Below are positions 43,436 through 51,583 of a DNA stretch of 64,000 nucleotides, piece after piece; within the stretch, counting starts at the first letter, position 1, and the number at the start of each line of letters is the position of its first letter. The notes below the pieces were generated by a model. The model was not told the origin of the DNA. It was given only the letters and a program-made list of their open reading frames with translations, and did no database searches. A program made the translations under genes and the position numbers. The stretch lies in NCBI GenBank assembly GCA_029936425.1, contig JAPYSU010000001.1:62001-126000 (forward strand), written 5' to 3'. Source of the stretch: Litorimonas sp. Lineage in GTDB: Bacteria > Pseudomonadota > Alphaproteobacteria > Caulobacterales > Maricaulaceae.

Positions 43436-44404
43436 ATGAGAGTTTTATTAACAGGCGCGGCCGGATTTATCGGATATCATTCGGCGCAAATTCTGTTGTC
43501 TGAAGGGCATGAGGTTGTCGGTGTTGATGACCTGAACGATTATTACGATGTGAATTTGAAGAAAGCCCGCTTGGCCCATCTTGAAGCTCAAAAAGGGTTC
43601 CGGTTTTTTAAACTCGACATTGCCCAGGAAGGCGCTCTTGAGAAAGCTCTGGGTAATACGAAAATCACGCATATTCTGAATTTGGCGGCGCAGGCCGGCG
43701 TGCGCTACAGTCTTGAAAACCCCCGCGCTTATGTCGCCTCCAATGTGATGGGGCATTTGAATATCCTTGAATATGCGCGTCATTCAGACAGTCTTGAACA
43801 TGTCGCTTATGCCAGTTCTTCTTCCGTTTATGGGGAAAGGGAAGGCGGCCCGTTTTCCGAAAGTGATATCGTCCGGCGCCCGGCCTCTCTCTATGCGGCC
43901 ACGAAACTGGGCGGAGAGATGCTCGCCGAGAGTTATGCGCAGCTTTATAAAATTCCGCAGACAGGTCTCAGATTTTTCACGGTTTACGGCCCGTGGGGCC
44001 GCCCGGATATGGCCTATTTTATCTTTACCAAAAAGATTTTGGCCGGCGAGCCGATTACGCTTTTCGCCCCGGATATCATGCGCCGCGATTTCACCTATGT
44101 AGACGATATTGTTTCAATTCTTCCCAAATTGCTGGCCAGCCCTCCCTCGGGAGAAGCTCTCCATAAAATATATAATCTCGGAAATTCCCGCCCGAACCGT
44201 CTGATGGATCTGGTCGGCGCAGTGGAAGCGGCCTGCGGCGTCAAAGCCCAGACGGCGGTAAAAGAGCAACAAAAAGGCGACGTAACCTCAACCTATGCCG
44301 ATATTCGCGCCGCCAAACGGGATTTTGAGTTTGAACCAAAAGTGGGTCTGCAGGAAGGCATTGCGAATTTCGTCAATTGGTACCGAGAGTTTTACGGCGT
44401 GTAA
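43436..44404 (+). CDS. NAD-dependent epimerase, UDP-glucuronate 4-epimerase type
   Basis: A 322-residue short-chain dehydrogenase-like enzyme. NAD motif GAAGFIGYH (7-15), catalytic Ser in YASSSSVYG, and Tyr153/Lys157 in LYAATKLGGE. The long loop VDDLNDYYDVNLKKARL and RFFTVYGPWGRPDMAYF with GEPITLF are typical of UDP-glucuronate 4-epimerases (LpsL/Gae group), which make UDP-galacturonate for lipopolysaccharide or capsule. Alone on the plus strand between AGE epimerase and a membrane protein. Confidence 0.88.
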   Translation: MRVLLTGAAGFIGYHSAQILLSEGHEVVGVDDLNDYYDVNLKKARLAHLEAQKGFRFFKLDIAQEGALEKALGNTKITHILNLAAQAGVRYSLENPRAYVASNVMGHLNILEYARHSDSLEHVAYASSSSVYGEREGGPFSESDIVRRPASLYAATKLGGEMLAESYAQLYKIPQTGLRFFTVYGPWGRPDMAYFIFTKKILAGEPITLFAPDIMRRDFTYVDDIVSILPKLLASPPSGEALHKIYNLGNSRPNRLMDLVGAVEAACGVKAQTAVKEQQKGDVTSTYADIRAAKRDFEFEPKVGLQEGIANFVNWYREFYGV

Positions 44405-44551
44405 TGATTTTTCTGCTTATGGTTCCTAACGTTAGTCTAAAATTACGCTTGCGGTAATATAGCCGTCAGTTTCCCATTATTCTTATGACTTGCCTTGCGT
44501 CTGGCTCATAGTCTTTTAAATCATAGTCATGATTATTCGAAAGCTCATTTA

Positions 44552-45118
44552 ATGCGCCAGTTTTCCTATTTGATTGGCGTTATGGCGGCGATAGGCCGTC
44601 TTCCGAATTGGGAACGCTATTTTGATCTGTCACGGCGTGGATTGAGATATTCGTTTTTCTCCCAAATCGTCATTCTTCCCGGGTTTTATTTTATCGCAAA
44701 AATTTCGAGTGAAGGGCGGGCCGAAATGCTTGGCGTGACGGCGCCCTCGATCCAGCTTGCGCCTGTGCTTATTATTGGTTTGGTATATCTCTTAAGTTTT
44801 TCAGCCTTAGCCTATATTCTTGCTATGGTTTTTGACAAACAAGACCGTTTTCGGGCTTGGACAATTGTGAGGCATTGGTGCGTTTTCTTTCTCGCCGGTT
44901 TCGTCCTGTTGGGTTTTGTCCTGTTTAAAATTAATTTGTTACCGCTTCCGGCGGCTTATGGCGTGGCGTTTGCGGCTTATATAGGTCTGCTTTTTATCGA
45001 TATTCGGCTGGCGCAGCGTATTGGCGGTTTTGATTGGGGCGCCGCGACCCTGGCCGCCTGTTTGATTACGGTGACGGGTTTAAGTCTATTGCTCACAGGC
45101 GTGTCACAATTTGGCTAA
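44552..45118 (+). CDS. Hypothetical membrane protein, Yip1-like layout
   Basis: 188 residues from ATG 44552 (an in-frame TTG lies at 44495). Five hydrophobic segments, among them FFSQIVILPGFYFIA, PVLIIGLVYLLSFSALAYIL and VFFLAGFVLLGFVLF; the first 35 residues are amphipathic and carry NWERYFDLSRRGLRY. The arrangement recalls small multi-span proteins of unknown function annotated near Yip1/DUF families; I do not recognise a specific one. Stops overlap those of the convergent truA gene. Confidence 0.62.
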   Translation: MRQFSYLIGVMAAIGRLPNWERYFDLSRRGLRYSFFSQIVILPGFYFIAKISSEGRAEMLGVTAPSIQLAPVLIIGLVYLLSFSALAYILAMVFDKQDRFRAWTIVRHWCVFFLAGFVLLGFVLFKINLLPLPAAYGVAFAAYIGLLFIDIRLAQRIGGFDWGAATLAACLITVTGLSLLLTGVSQFG

Positions 45119-45852
45119 TAAATAACCTGCGTCAGATAAAGCCCGTCTGGCGGGGCGACAGGGCCGCATTCGCATCTGTCCCGCGCGTCCAGGGCGGCCT
45201 GCATGTCTTCTGCGTCCCACTTATCGAGACCCACTTCGACGAGTGAGCCCACTAAACTTCGCACCTGTTTGTGGAGGAAAGATCTCGCCCGGAAATGGCA
45301 GTGAATTTCATGTGCCGCTCGTAAAACCGTGATTTCGTCGAGAGTCTTTATCGGGCTTTTCGCCTGACATTGCGTGTCGCGAAAAGTTGAGAAATCATGT
45401 TTGCCGATCAGGACCTGTGCGGCGTCGTTCATGGCATCGACATCAAGCCTTACGGGAATTCGCCAGACGCGGCCCCGATCCAGCGCCAAACGCGGACGAC
45501 GATCAACAATTCGGTAGAGATAACGCCGTTCGATTGCGTCAAATCGGGCATGCCATTCGCTCTCCACCCGTTCGGCATCCAGAATACTGATAGGATGTTC
45601 GCCGAGGTGAAAATTAAGCGCGTCGCGCACTTTGTCAGATCGAATATCCTTATCCAGATCCATATGAGCTATCTGGGCGAGAGCGTGAACGCCGCTATCC
45701 GTTCTACCAGACCCGTAAACGGTCACAGGGGCGGAGTTGAGCTTAGCTCCGGCGGCTTCGATTGCGCCCTGAACGGACGGACCATGGTCCTGCCACTGCC
45801 AGCCCTGATACGGCGCCCCGTCATATTCTATGGTAAGTTTATATCTCGGCAT
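45115..45852 (-). CDS. truA: tRNA pseudouridine(38-40) synthase
   Basis: A 245-residue enzyme modifying uridines 38-40 in the tRNA anticodon arm. Catalytic Asp is D52 in GSGRTDSGVHALAQ; YRIVDRRPRLALDRGRVWRI and SFLHKQVRSLVGSLVEVG complete the pattern. Last in the minus-strand run fmt, hypothetical gene, truA, a common order in alphaproteobacteria. Confidence 0.95.
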   Translation of the reverse strand: MPRYKLTIEYDGAPYQGWQWQDHGPSVQGAIEAAGAKLNSAPVTVYGSGRTDSGVHALAQIAHMDLDKDIRSDKVRDALNFHLGEHPISILDAERVESEWHARFDAIERRYLYRIVDRRPRLALDRGRVWRIPVRLDVDAMNDAAQVLIGKHDFSTFRDTQCQAKSPIKTLDEITVLRAAHEIHCHFRARSFLHKQVRSLVGSLVEVGLDKWDAEDMQAALDARDRCECGPVAPPDGLYLTQVIY

Positions 45853-45891
45853 TTAACGGGCAGTATTTGATTATGAAGCTGTGTCCAGACC

Positions 45892-46407
45892 CTAGCTGAG
45901 ATTTAAACGGTCCAGTGCTTCAGCCGCCTCTTCATAAAGGTGCCATTCGCTCGTTTCTTCATGATAGTCCGCGAGGGCTTCGGTCCACGGTCTGTCATCC
46001 TCTTCGGTCAGATTCAGGCCCAAATACTCTGCGACCTTCCGGCCCAAATTGCCGTAATGTATATTGGCCGGTCCGGCGCCGTCCCATCCAGCGGCTTTGG
46101 CAAGCTCCGGTGCGGTCAGTTTACGCTCCGGCGCGTTTCGATGTGCTTTGAGCATGGCCTGCTCATGTGCGCCGAGGGAAATAGCGCCAAAAGCTTCGGC
46201 GTAGTCATCCACCGTTCCGATATGAGGTTTGCGCCGGTCTTTGTGACGGGCCTGATATTTGGTGTCGACCCATTCCCGGGCTTCTTCGAGAGCATTTTCC
46301 AGAGAATTCCCCTCTATTCCCTGTTTGTCAGGGTAAACCATGGCCCCCGTTTTATTCGCAATTATGCGGTGTCCGCGATATTGAATGTCTTCACGCTTGA
46401 GCGCCAT
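45892..46407 (-). CDS. Hypothetical protein between fmt and truA
   Basis: 171 residues, no signal peptide. Residues 1-50 are beta-rich (YRGHRIIANKTGAMVYP); 75-135 look like a helix-turn-helix or winged-helix-like module (ERKLTAPELAKAAGW, then GPANIHYGNLGRKVAEYLGL), a pattern also seen before nuclease domains in other proteins; the tail is helical. A DNA or nucleic-acid role is a guess. AAGGAGAGAGGCT precedes the ATG, 11 bases after fmt, so it is in the same operon. Confidence 0.6.
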   Translation of the reverse strand: MALKREDIQYRGHRIIANKTGAMVYPDKQGIEGNSLENALEEAREWVDTKYQARHKDRRKPHIGTVDDYAEAFGAISLGAHEQAMLKAHRNAPERKLTAPELAKAAGWDGAGPANIHYGNLGRKVAEYLGLNLTEEDDRPWTEALADYHEETSEWHLYEEAAEALDRLNLS

Positions 46408-46418
46408 AGCCTCTCTCC

Positions 46419-47336
46419 TTAGATCAAAATTGTCCCTTCCTTGATCGTTGTGCCTCTCAAAAAATCTTCTGCCGACATTTTCGGCTTTCCGGCAGGCTGA
46501 ACTGTTTTCAGTCTTAGAGCCCCGTCCCCGCAGGCAATAAGCGCGGCGTCGTCCAGAATTTCTCCGGCCTCACCGTCTCCTTCGGCCGGTTCGGCGAGGT
46601 GTATCTTTAGTCTTTCGCCATCCACTTCGCACCACGCACCCGGAAAAGGTGCCAAGCCGCGAATATGGCAGTCTAACGTTTTTGCAGGCTGAGTCCAATC
46701 GAGGCGGGCTTCGGCCTTGTCAATCTTATGGGCATAGGTGGGTTCGCCCTGCTGAGGACTCGGCGTCAGGCCGCCTCTGGAGAGCGCCGCCAGAGCGCGG
46801 GGCCATAGACCGGCCCCCGTGCGCGAAAGACGTTCAGACAAACTGCCTGCGGTATCACTGGGCAGAATATCAACAGTTTCCGAGAGGAGAATATCGCCCG
46901 TATCCAGCCCTTTTTCCATTTCCATGATCTGGACGCCGGTCTGGGCGTCGCCGGCCATTATCGCGCGCTGCACAGGGGCAGCGCCTCGCCATCGGGGGAG
47001 TAAAGAACCGTGGAGGTTGAGGCATCCCTCTTTTGGCGCATCAAGCGCGCGCTGTGGGAGAATTTGGCCATAAGCGACGACGCAGGCCACATCTGCGTTG
47101 AGGGCTTCCAGGCCGTCGATGACAGAGGGTTTTCGGAAGCTTTCCGGCGTTTCGACCGGAACGCCCATCAGCTCTGCAAATTGGTGAACGGGGGATTTCG
47201 TCAGCTTTTGTCCACGGCCTGATTTGCGCGGCGGCTGAGTATAAACCCGCACGACATTAAATCCGTTGGAAAGCAATTCGGCGAGAGACGGCACGGCAAA
47301 ATCTGGCGTGCCCATAAATACAACATTGAGGGTCAT
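46419..47336 (-). CDS. fmt: Methionyl-tRNA formyltransferase
   Basis: A 305-residue enzyme that formylates initiator Met-tRNA. Family marks: VVFMGTPDFAVPSLAEL, YTQPPRKSGRGQKLT, CLNLHGSLLPRWRGAAPVQR (active-site His and Arg loop) and MEKGLDTGDIL. Cooperates with peptide deformylase encoded 76 bases upstream, the gap carrying a short palindromic repeat. Confidence 0.96.
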   Translation of the reverse strand: MTLNVVFMGTPDFAVPSLAELLSNGFNVVRVYTQPPRKSGRGQKLTKSPVHQFAELMGVPVETPESFRKPSVIDGLEALNADVACVVAYGQILPQRALDAPKEGCLNLHGSLLPRWRGAAPVQRAIMAGDAQTGVQIMEMEKGLDTGDILLSETVDILPSDTAGSLSERLSRTGAGLWPRALAALSRGGLTPSPQQGEPTYAHKIDKAEARLDWTQPAKTLDCHIRGLAPFPGAWCEVDGERLKIHLAEPAEGDGEAGEILDDAALIACGDGALRLKTVQPAGKPKMSAEDFLRGTTIKEGTILI

Positions 47337-47357
47337 GAATAAATTCGTCTCGTTTTT

Positions 47358-47404
47358 CTGTCATTCGGCTGCTGCGGCATATCAGCCTTAAGCGGAATGA
47401 CAAG
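47358..47404. repeat. Short copy of the TGTCATTC...GAATGACA palindromic repeat
   Basis: Arms CTGTCATTCGGCT (47358-47370) and AGCGGAATGACAAG (47391-47404) are near-perfect complements with a loop of 20 bases. The ends match those of the 127-bp element at 3219-3345. It lies between def and fmt, where it could also stabilise or attenuate the mRNA. Confidence 0.7.
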
Positions 47405-47412
47405 ATATAAGA

Positions 47413-47931
47413 CTAGCCCGCCGCTTTCAGCTTCTCGGCTTTCATCACTTTCTTGACGGCGCGGTCACGCTTTAAGCGTGAGAGGTAATCAATAAAGACA
47501 ATGCCTTTGAGGTGATCCATTTCATGCTGGATACAGACTGCATAAAGCCCCTCGGCCCATTCGGTGACCCTCTCGCCGTTATAATCCAGATAGGTAATTT
47601 TAACCCGTTCCGCCCGCTCCACTGTGTCAAAAATATCTGGCACAGACAAACAACCCTCATCATAGGGCTGAACGTCTTCGACATCTTCCAAGATTTCGGG
47701 GTTTACGAAGTATTGCGGCTGCGGCTCTTCGCCGTCACGCGCCAGATCCATTACGATAACATTTACCGGAACGCCGATCTGTACGGCGGCGAGGCCGATG
47801 CCGGGCGCGTCATACATCGTCTCCAGCATGTCATCCATGAGAGCGCGTGTTTCATCCGTCACCTTTTCAACAGGTTCGGAAACCTGTTTCAAGATCGGGT
47901 TCGGGACGGTCAAAATAGGTCTTATAGCCAT
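47413..47931 (-). CDS. def: Peptide deformylase
   Basis: A 172-residue metalloenzyme removing the formyl group from new proteins. The three motifs are PGIGLAAVQIG (43-53), EGCLSVPD with metal ligand C94, and QHEMDHLKG with H136, H140 and catalytic E137. Upstream of fmt on the same strand. Confidence 0.97.
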   Translation of the reverse strand: MAIRPILTVPNPILKQVSEPVEKVTDETRALMDDMLETMYDAPGIGLAAVQIGVPVNVIVMDLARDGEEPQPQYFVNPEILEDVEDVQPYDEGCLSVPDIFDTVERAERVKITYLDYNGERVTEWAEGLYAVCIQHEMDHLKGIVFIDYLSRLKRDRAVKKVMKAEKLKAAG

Positions 47932-47990
47932 GGGCTAAAGGTAAGCGCGCCTGCGGCTGAGGTCAAGATGTGGGGCTGAAAGGGAAGGGG

Positions 47991-48170
47991 CTAAAAAATA
48001 ACCCGTCCAAAGCGGTCCATCTCTGTATGGCAACGCTCACATGTCCATCCGCCAAAGAAAAACTGGCGGAAATTGCGTGGAAAACGCATTTGAGGTTGGC
48101 GCGTGGAACATTTCGGACAGTTCACCGCGTTCAGATTAAGGGCAATAGCCGGTTTGGTTTTATCCTTCAT
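47991..48170 (-). CDS. Small zinc-ribbon-like protein (59 residues)
   Basis: ATG 48170 to TAG 47991. The product MKDKTKPAIALNLNAVNCPK continues CSTRQPQMRFPRNFRQFFFG, then GWTCERCHTEMDRFGRVIF. Two pairs, CPKC and CERC (18/21 and 44/47), form a typical zinc-ribbon with basic residues between them. It fills the gap between the HAD gene and def and lies on the same strand, so it is probably real and may be a small nucleic-acid or protein-binding factor. Function not recognised. Confidence 0.7.
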   Translation of the reverse strand: MKDKTKPAIALNLNAVNCPKCSTRQPQMRFPRNFRQFFFGGWTCERCHTEMDRFGRVIF

Positions 48171-48190
48171 ACTTTTAAAATGGGGACGAT

Positions 48191-48922
48191 TTATTTGGTT
48201 TCAAGTCCGGCTTCTTGCCGGCTGAGGTTTGTATTTTCAGCCAGCCATCCCGGCAGGTCATTCGTTGTGTAGTCGACCCATTTGGCTTTCGTGGTCTGTC
48301 CGGCGGGCCGCACGTCTTCGGGCTCATGTGACCAATCGGCGTCAGACGAGACAAGGACAGTGGTCATGCCCATATGTTTTGGAACTTCGAGGTTTCTTAC
48401 GCTGTCTTCGAAAAAGATCGCCTTTTTGGGGTCAATTTCGAAAAAATCACAGAATTTGATAAAGGGACTGCGTTTGGGTTTGGGGATATAGTCGACATCA
48501 TCAATGCCGAAATGACCGTCGAACAAATCAAACAGATTTAGATGAGTCGCGATATTTTTTGCGTGGCCGCGCGAGCCATTGGTGAAAATCCACTTTTTGC
48601 CAGGGAGGTTTTCAATCGCTGCTCTAAGAGCCGGGTCAGGTTCCAAGGCAGTCAGGTCAACATCATGAACATAATCCAGAAATTCCGCCGGATCCATGTT
48701 GTGGACGGCCATCAGGCCGGAAAGGGATGTTCCATATTCGGCTAAATATTCCTTTTGTAGCTCGCGTGCTTTCATGGGCTGTAGGGCAAGGTAACGCGAT
48801 ACATAATCCGTAATTTTATTGTCAATCTGACTGAAGAACTCCACATCGGCGCGATAAAGCGTATTATCGAGATCAAAAATCCAGTGACGTATATGGGAGA
48901 GGTCTGGAGGCGTTTTTAACAT
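48191..48922 (-). CDS. HAD pyrimidine 5'-nucleotidase, Sdt1-like
   Basis: A 243-residue HAD phosphatase: motif 1 FDLDNTLYR (D17 and D19 in the active site), motif 2 IFTNGSRGHAKNI, motif 3 around PKPKRSPF, motif 4 IFFEDSVRNLEVPK. The small helical cap matches the Sdt1/PynA group dephosphorylating pyrimidine mononucleotides. 20 bases upstream of the zinc-ribbon gene and part of the def-fmt run. Confidence 0.88.
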   Translation of the reverse strand: MLKTPPDLSHIRHWIFDLDNTLYRADVEFFSQIDNKITDYVSRYLALQPMKARELQKEYLAEYGTSLSGLMAVHNMDPAEFLDYVHDVDLTALEPDPALRAAIENLPGKKWIFTNGSRGHAKNIATHLNLFDLFDGHFGIDDVDYIPKPKRSPFIKFCDFFEIDPKKAIFFEDSVRNLEVPKHMGMTTVLVSSDADWSHEPEDVRPAGQTTKAKWVDYTTNDLPGWLAENTNLSRQEAGLETK

Positions 48923-48945
48923 GGCGTGCGCTTAAACAGACGTGG

Positions 48946-50064
48946 CTATCGGCGCAAGCCTTGAGGCGCAGGGGGCGCAAAATCTTCGTTTGTCAAGGTC
49001 ACTGAAGTGCCGTCCCGATCCGTGGGAAGAGGCCTGAAGTTAGCGACGCTATAGCCGCCTTCAAAGCAATACTCCCGGCCAAGGGCTGAAAACTGAGCCT
49101 CGGCAATACAGAATTGGGCCGGGACGGTCGCGACAGAGCGAAGGCGGAGATCTTCGGGCCTTACGCCTGAGGTGTTGGCAGGGGCTTCCTTAAGGGCATA
49201 ATAATGCGCTTCGATATCTTTGAGAGGCAGGGTTATCGGCCGGACGCATTGTTCAGGGTCAATAGCCCACCATCCCTTCGACGCCCAATTTCCGTTTTGC
49301 TGCAAGCCTATAGCAGAATAAATCCGTGTGTCGCTTTGATTGCAGATTTCGAACCCGACCTTGTTTTTCGAAGACGCCGCGACTTTGCTTAAAACGTCAA
49401 TCAACTCTGCGCCTTCAGGCGTGTTTTCAAGTTCTTCGGTTTTGATAAATTCATTAATGGAACGGGATGTGCGGCGACCCGGTAATCCGTCAATTGACGT
49501 GATCCGATAACCTGAATCGCGAAGTAATCTCTGCGTCCCGGCAATTTGTGCTTTATCACCATAATCCGCAGGTTCAATCAGAGTGGTTGTCTGTTCGCCA
49601 GGCTTTACAGCCAAATATTTTCGGCTCTGATAATCATCTTCACCACAGTTTTGGGCGGCGTCAGCGAGGAAGTCCTCTTCGGCCACACAAAGCGGTATAT
49701 TCCCTTTCCATTCCCGTATGCCGCCTCGGTGCAGTTTCAGACTCTCCGCATAAAGGAGACGGGGCGCATTACGAACAACCTCTTCATCCAAGCACTGGCC
49801 AGGCTGAATTATTCTCCAGCCTTTTGCTTTGACGCTGCCGCCGCGTAATGTGGCGCTCGCTAAACGCAACATAAATGAGGTTTCGTTACACACCGACCAG
49901 ACTGTTTTATCCGTAGGATTTATCAGATTGCTTGGTTTAAGCGCGGATGCGGGCGTTTCGTTTTCAGGGCCGCTGCCTTGTTGAGCAGAGCCTGTCCGAG
50001 CGTTTGCGAGGCATAAAGCTAAAAAAAGAAAACAGAAAATAAACCGGAAATATCTGATTATCAT
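48946..50064 (-). CDS. Periplasmic protein with two DUF1036 domains and a peptidoglycan-binding-like module
   Basis: 372 residues with signal peptide (cleaved near GSAQQ). DUF1036 modules at about 50-160 (VCNETSFMLRLASATLRGGS, GWRIIQPGQCLDEE) and 235-355 (ICNQSDTRIYSAIGLQQNGN, GWWAIDPEQCVRPI) are clear repeats of each other, each with paired cysteines. Between them, 168-220, AGTQRLLRDSGYRITSIDG followed by GRRTSRSINEF is a peptidoglycan-binding-1-like repeat. DUF1036 function is unknown; the middle module suggests attachment to the cell wall. The start overlaps the argB stop (ATGA). Confidence 0.8.
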   Translation of the reverse strand: MIIRYFRFIFCFLFLALCLANARTGSAQQGSGPENETPASALKPSNLINPTDKTVWSVCNETSFMLRLASATLRGGSVKAKGWRIIQPGQCLDEEVVRNAPRLLYAESLKLHRGGIREWKGNIPLCVAEEDFLADAAQNCGEDDYQSRKYLAVKPGEQTTTLIEPADYGDKAQIAGTQRLLRDSGYRITSIDGLPGRRTSRSINEFIKTEELENTPEGAELIDVLSKVAASSKNKVGFEICNQSDTRIYSAIGLQQNGNWASKGWWAIDPEQCVRPITLPLKDIEAHYYALKEAPANTSGVRPEDLRLRSVATVPAQFCIAEAQFSALGREYCFEGGYSVANFRPLPTDRDGTSVTLTNEDFAPPAPQGLRR

Positions 50065-50921
50065 TTTATGAGTGTCCCTGCACCCACATCGGTAAAGAGT
50101 TCTACTAATAATCCATGCGCCCGCCTGCCGTCAAGAATCACGACGGCTTCGACTCCTTGTTCTATCGCGTCTATGGCTGTGCCTAATTTGGGGATCATGC
50201 CCCCTTTGGCCGTGCCGTTTTCGATTAAGGCTTGAGCGTCTTTTGTCGATAAATCGGTCAGAAGGTTTTTTTCTGAATCCATAACGCCCTCAATATCGGT
50301 CAGCAGCATCAGTCGTGCCGCGTTCAGGGCTCCGGCAATCACGCCTGCGGCCGTGTCGGCGTTTACATTATAACGTGTGCCGTCTGCACTTCCGCTAATT
50401 GGCGAAATAACCGGAATGAAGCCTGACTCTGCGTCTGTAAGCGCGTGTATAACAGAGGGGTCTACGGAGACAGGCCGGCCTGTGAAACCCAGATCTTTAT
50501 TGACCGCTTCGGCCAGAATTAGATTGGCGTCCCGCCCGGAAAGACCGACGCCTTGCCCGCCGGCCTGATTAATGGCGGCAACAATGGACTTATTGATAGC
50601 GCCGGAGAGAACCATTTCAGCGACGCCAACCGTTTCCATATCCGAGACACGCAATCCGTCGACAAATTCGGATTTGATTTTCAGCCTATCGAGCATGGAG
50701 CCAATCTGGGGCCCGCCGCCATGAACAACGACCGGACGCAAGCCGCATTGCCGCAACAGGACAACATCATTGGCAAATTGCTGGGTCAGGGTTTCACTGC
50801 CCATGGCGTTTCCGCCGAATTTTATGACAATCGTTTTTCCGGCATGGCGCTGGATAAAGGGCAAAGCCTCTGAGAGGATTTGCGCGCTGGTCCAGTTGTC
50901 TTCATCGGCGCGGCGTTTCAT
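50061..50921 (-). CDS. argB: Acetylglutamate kinase
   Basis: A 286-residue amino-acid kinase phosphorylating N-acetylglutamate, second step of arginine synthesis. Marks: IVIKFGGNAMG, VVVHGGGPQIGSML, GLSGRDANLI, NVNADTAAGVIAGALNAARL and LLTDIEGVMD. Last of the rpmH-rnpA-yidC-engB-argB run, 6 bases after engB. Confidence 0.96.
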   Translation of the reverse strand: MKRRADEDNWTSAQILSEALPFIQRHAGKTIVIKFGGNAMGSETLTQQFANDVVLLRQCGLRPVVVHGGGPQIGSMLDRLKIKSEFVDGLRVSDMETVGVAEMVLSGAINKSIVAAINQAGGQGVGLSGRDANLILAEAVNKDLGFTGRPVSVDPSVIHALTDAESGFIPVISPISGSADGTRYNVNADTAAGVIAGALNAARLMLLTDIEGVMDSEKNLLTDLSTKDAQALIENGTAKGGMIPKLGTAIDAIEQGVEAVVILDGRRAHGLLVELFTDVGAGTLIK

Positions 50922-50927
50922 GATGAC

Positions 50928-51578
50928 TTATCTATCGGCATTTGCGGGCAGGGCCAAGCTTGCAATTTCAGCGCGGAGCATATCCAGTCCGTCTTTTTTC
51001 TCAGAGCTTGTCTGCGCGATGAAAGGAAAAGCGGCGGGACGCTTTGCGATGAACTTTTGAGTTTTCTCCGCAACCTTGGAAAGTTCGCCCTTTTTTATCT
51101 TGTCGATTTTTGTCAGAACGAGCTGATAAATCACGGCCGTTTCGTCGAGCATGTCCATGACTTCGACATCGAGGGGTTTGATGCCGTGACGGCTGTCGAT
51201 CAAAAGAAAGACCCGGCGAAGACCGGGCCGCCCCTGCAGATAGGCTCTGGTCAGAACTTGCCAGCGCTCAATATCCACTTTGGACGCGCGCGCATATCCA
51301 AAACCAGGTAGGTCGACAAGAAAAAGCCGTCCATCGACATTGAAATAATTCAGCTCCCGCGTTCGGCCTGGTGTGTTGGAGGCGCGTGCCAGACCTTTGC
51401 GGTTGGTCAGCGCGTTGATGAGCGAGGATTTCCCGACATTGGAACGCCCGGCAAAACAGACTTCAGGCAAATCGGGCGGAGGCAGGGTTTCAAGACTGAC
51501 CGCACTGCGCATAAAGTCGACATCGCGAGCAAAAAGCAGACGTCCGTCTTCTAACTGTTCTGACGTCTTTTCTTCCAT
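50928..51578 (-). CDS. engB: Ribosome biogenesis GTPase YsxC/EngB
   Basis: A 216-residue GTPase needed for 50S maturation. G1 GRSNVGKSSL, G2 region NTPGRTREL, G3 DLPGFGYA, G4 TKIDK and G5-like QTSSEK are in order. Five bases after yidC and 6 before argB, in one operon. Confidence 0.96.
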   Translation of the reverse strand: MEEKTSEQLEDGRLLFARDVDFMRSAVSLETLPPPDLPEVCFAGRSNVGKSSLINALTNRKGLARASNTPGRTRELNYFNVDGRLFLVDLPGFGYARASKVDIERWQVLTRAYLQGRPGLRRVFLLIDSRHGIKPLDVEVMDMLDETAVIYQLVLTKIDKIKKGELSKVAEKTQKFIAKRPAAFPFIAQTSSEKKDGLDMLRAEIASLALPANADR

Positions 51579-51583
51579 TTGAT

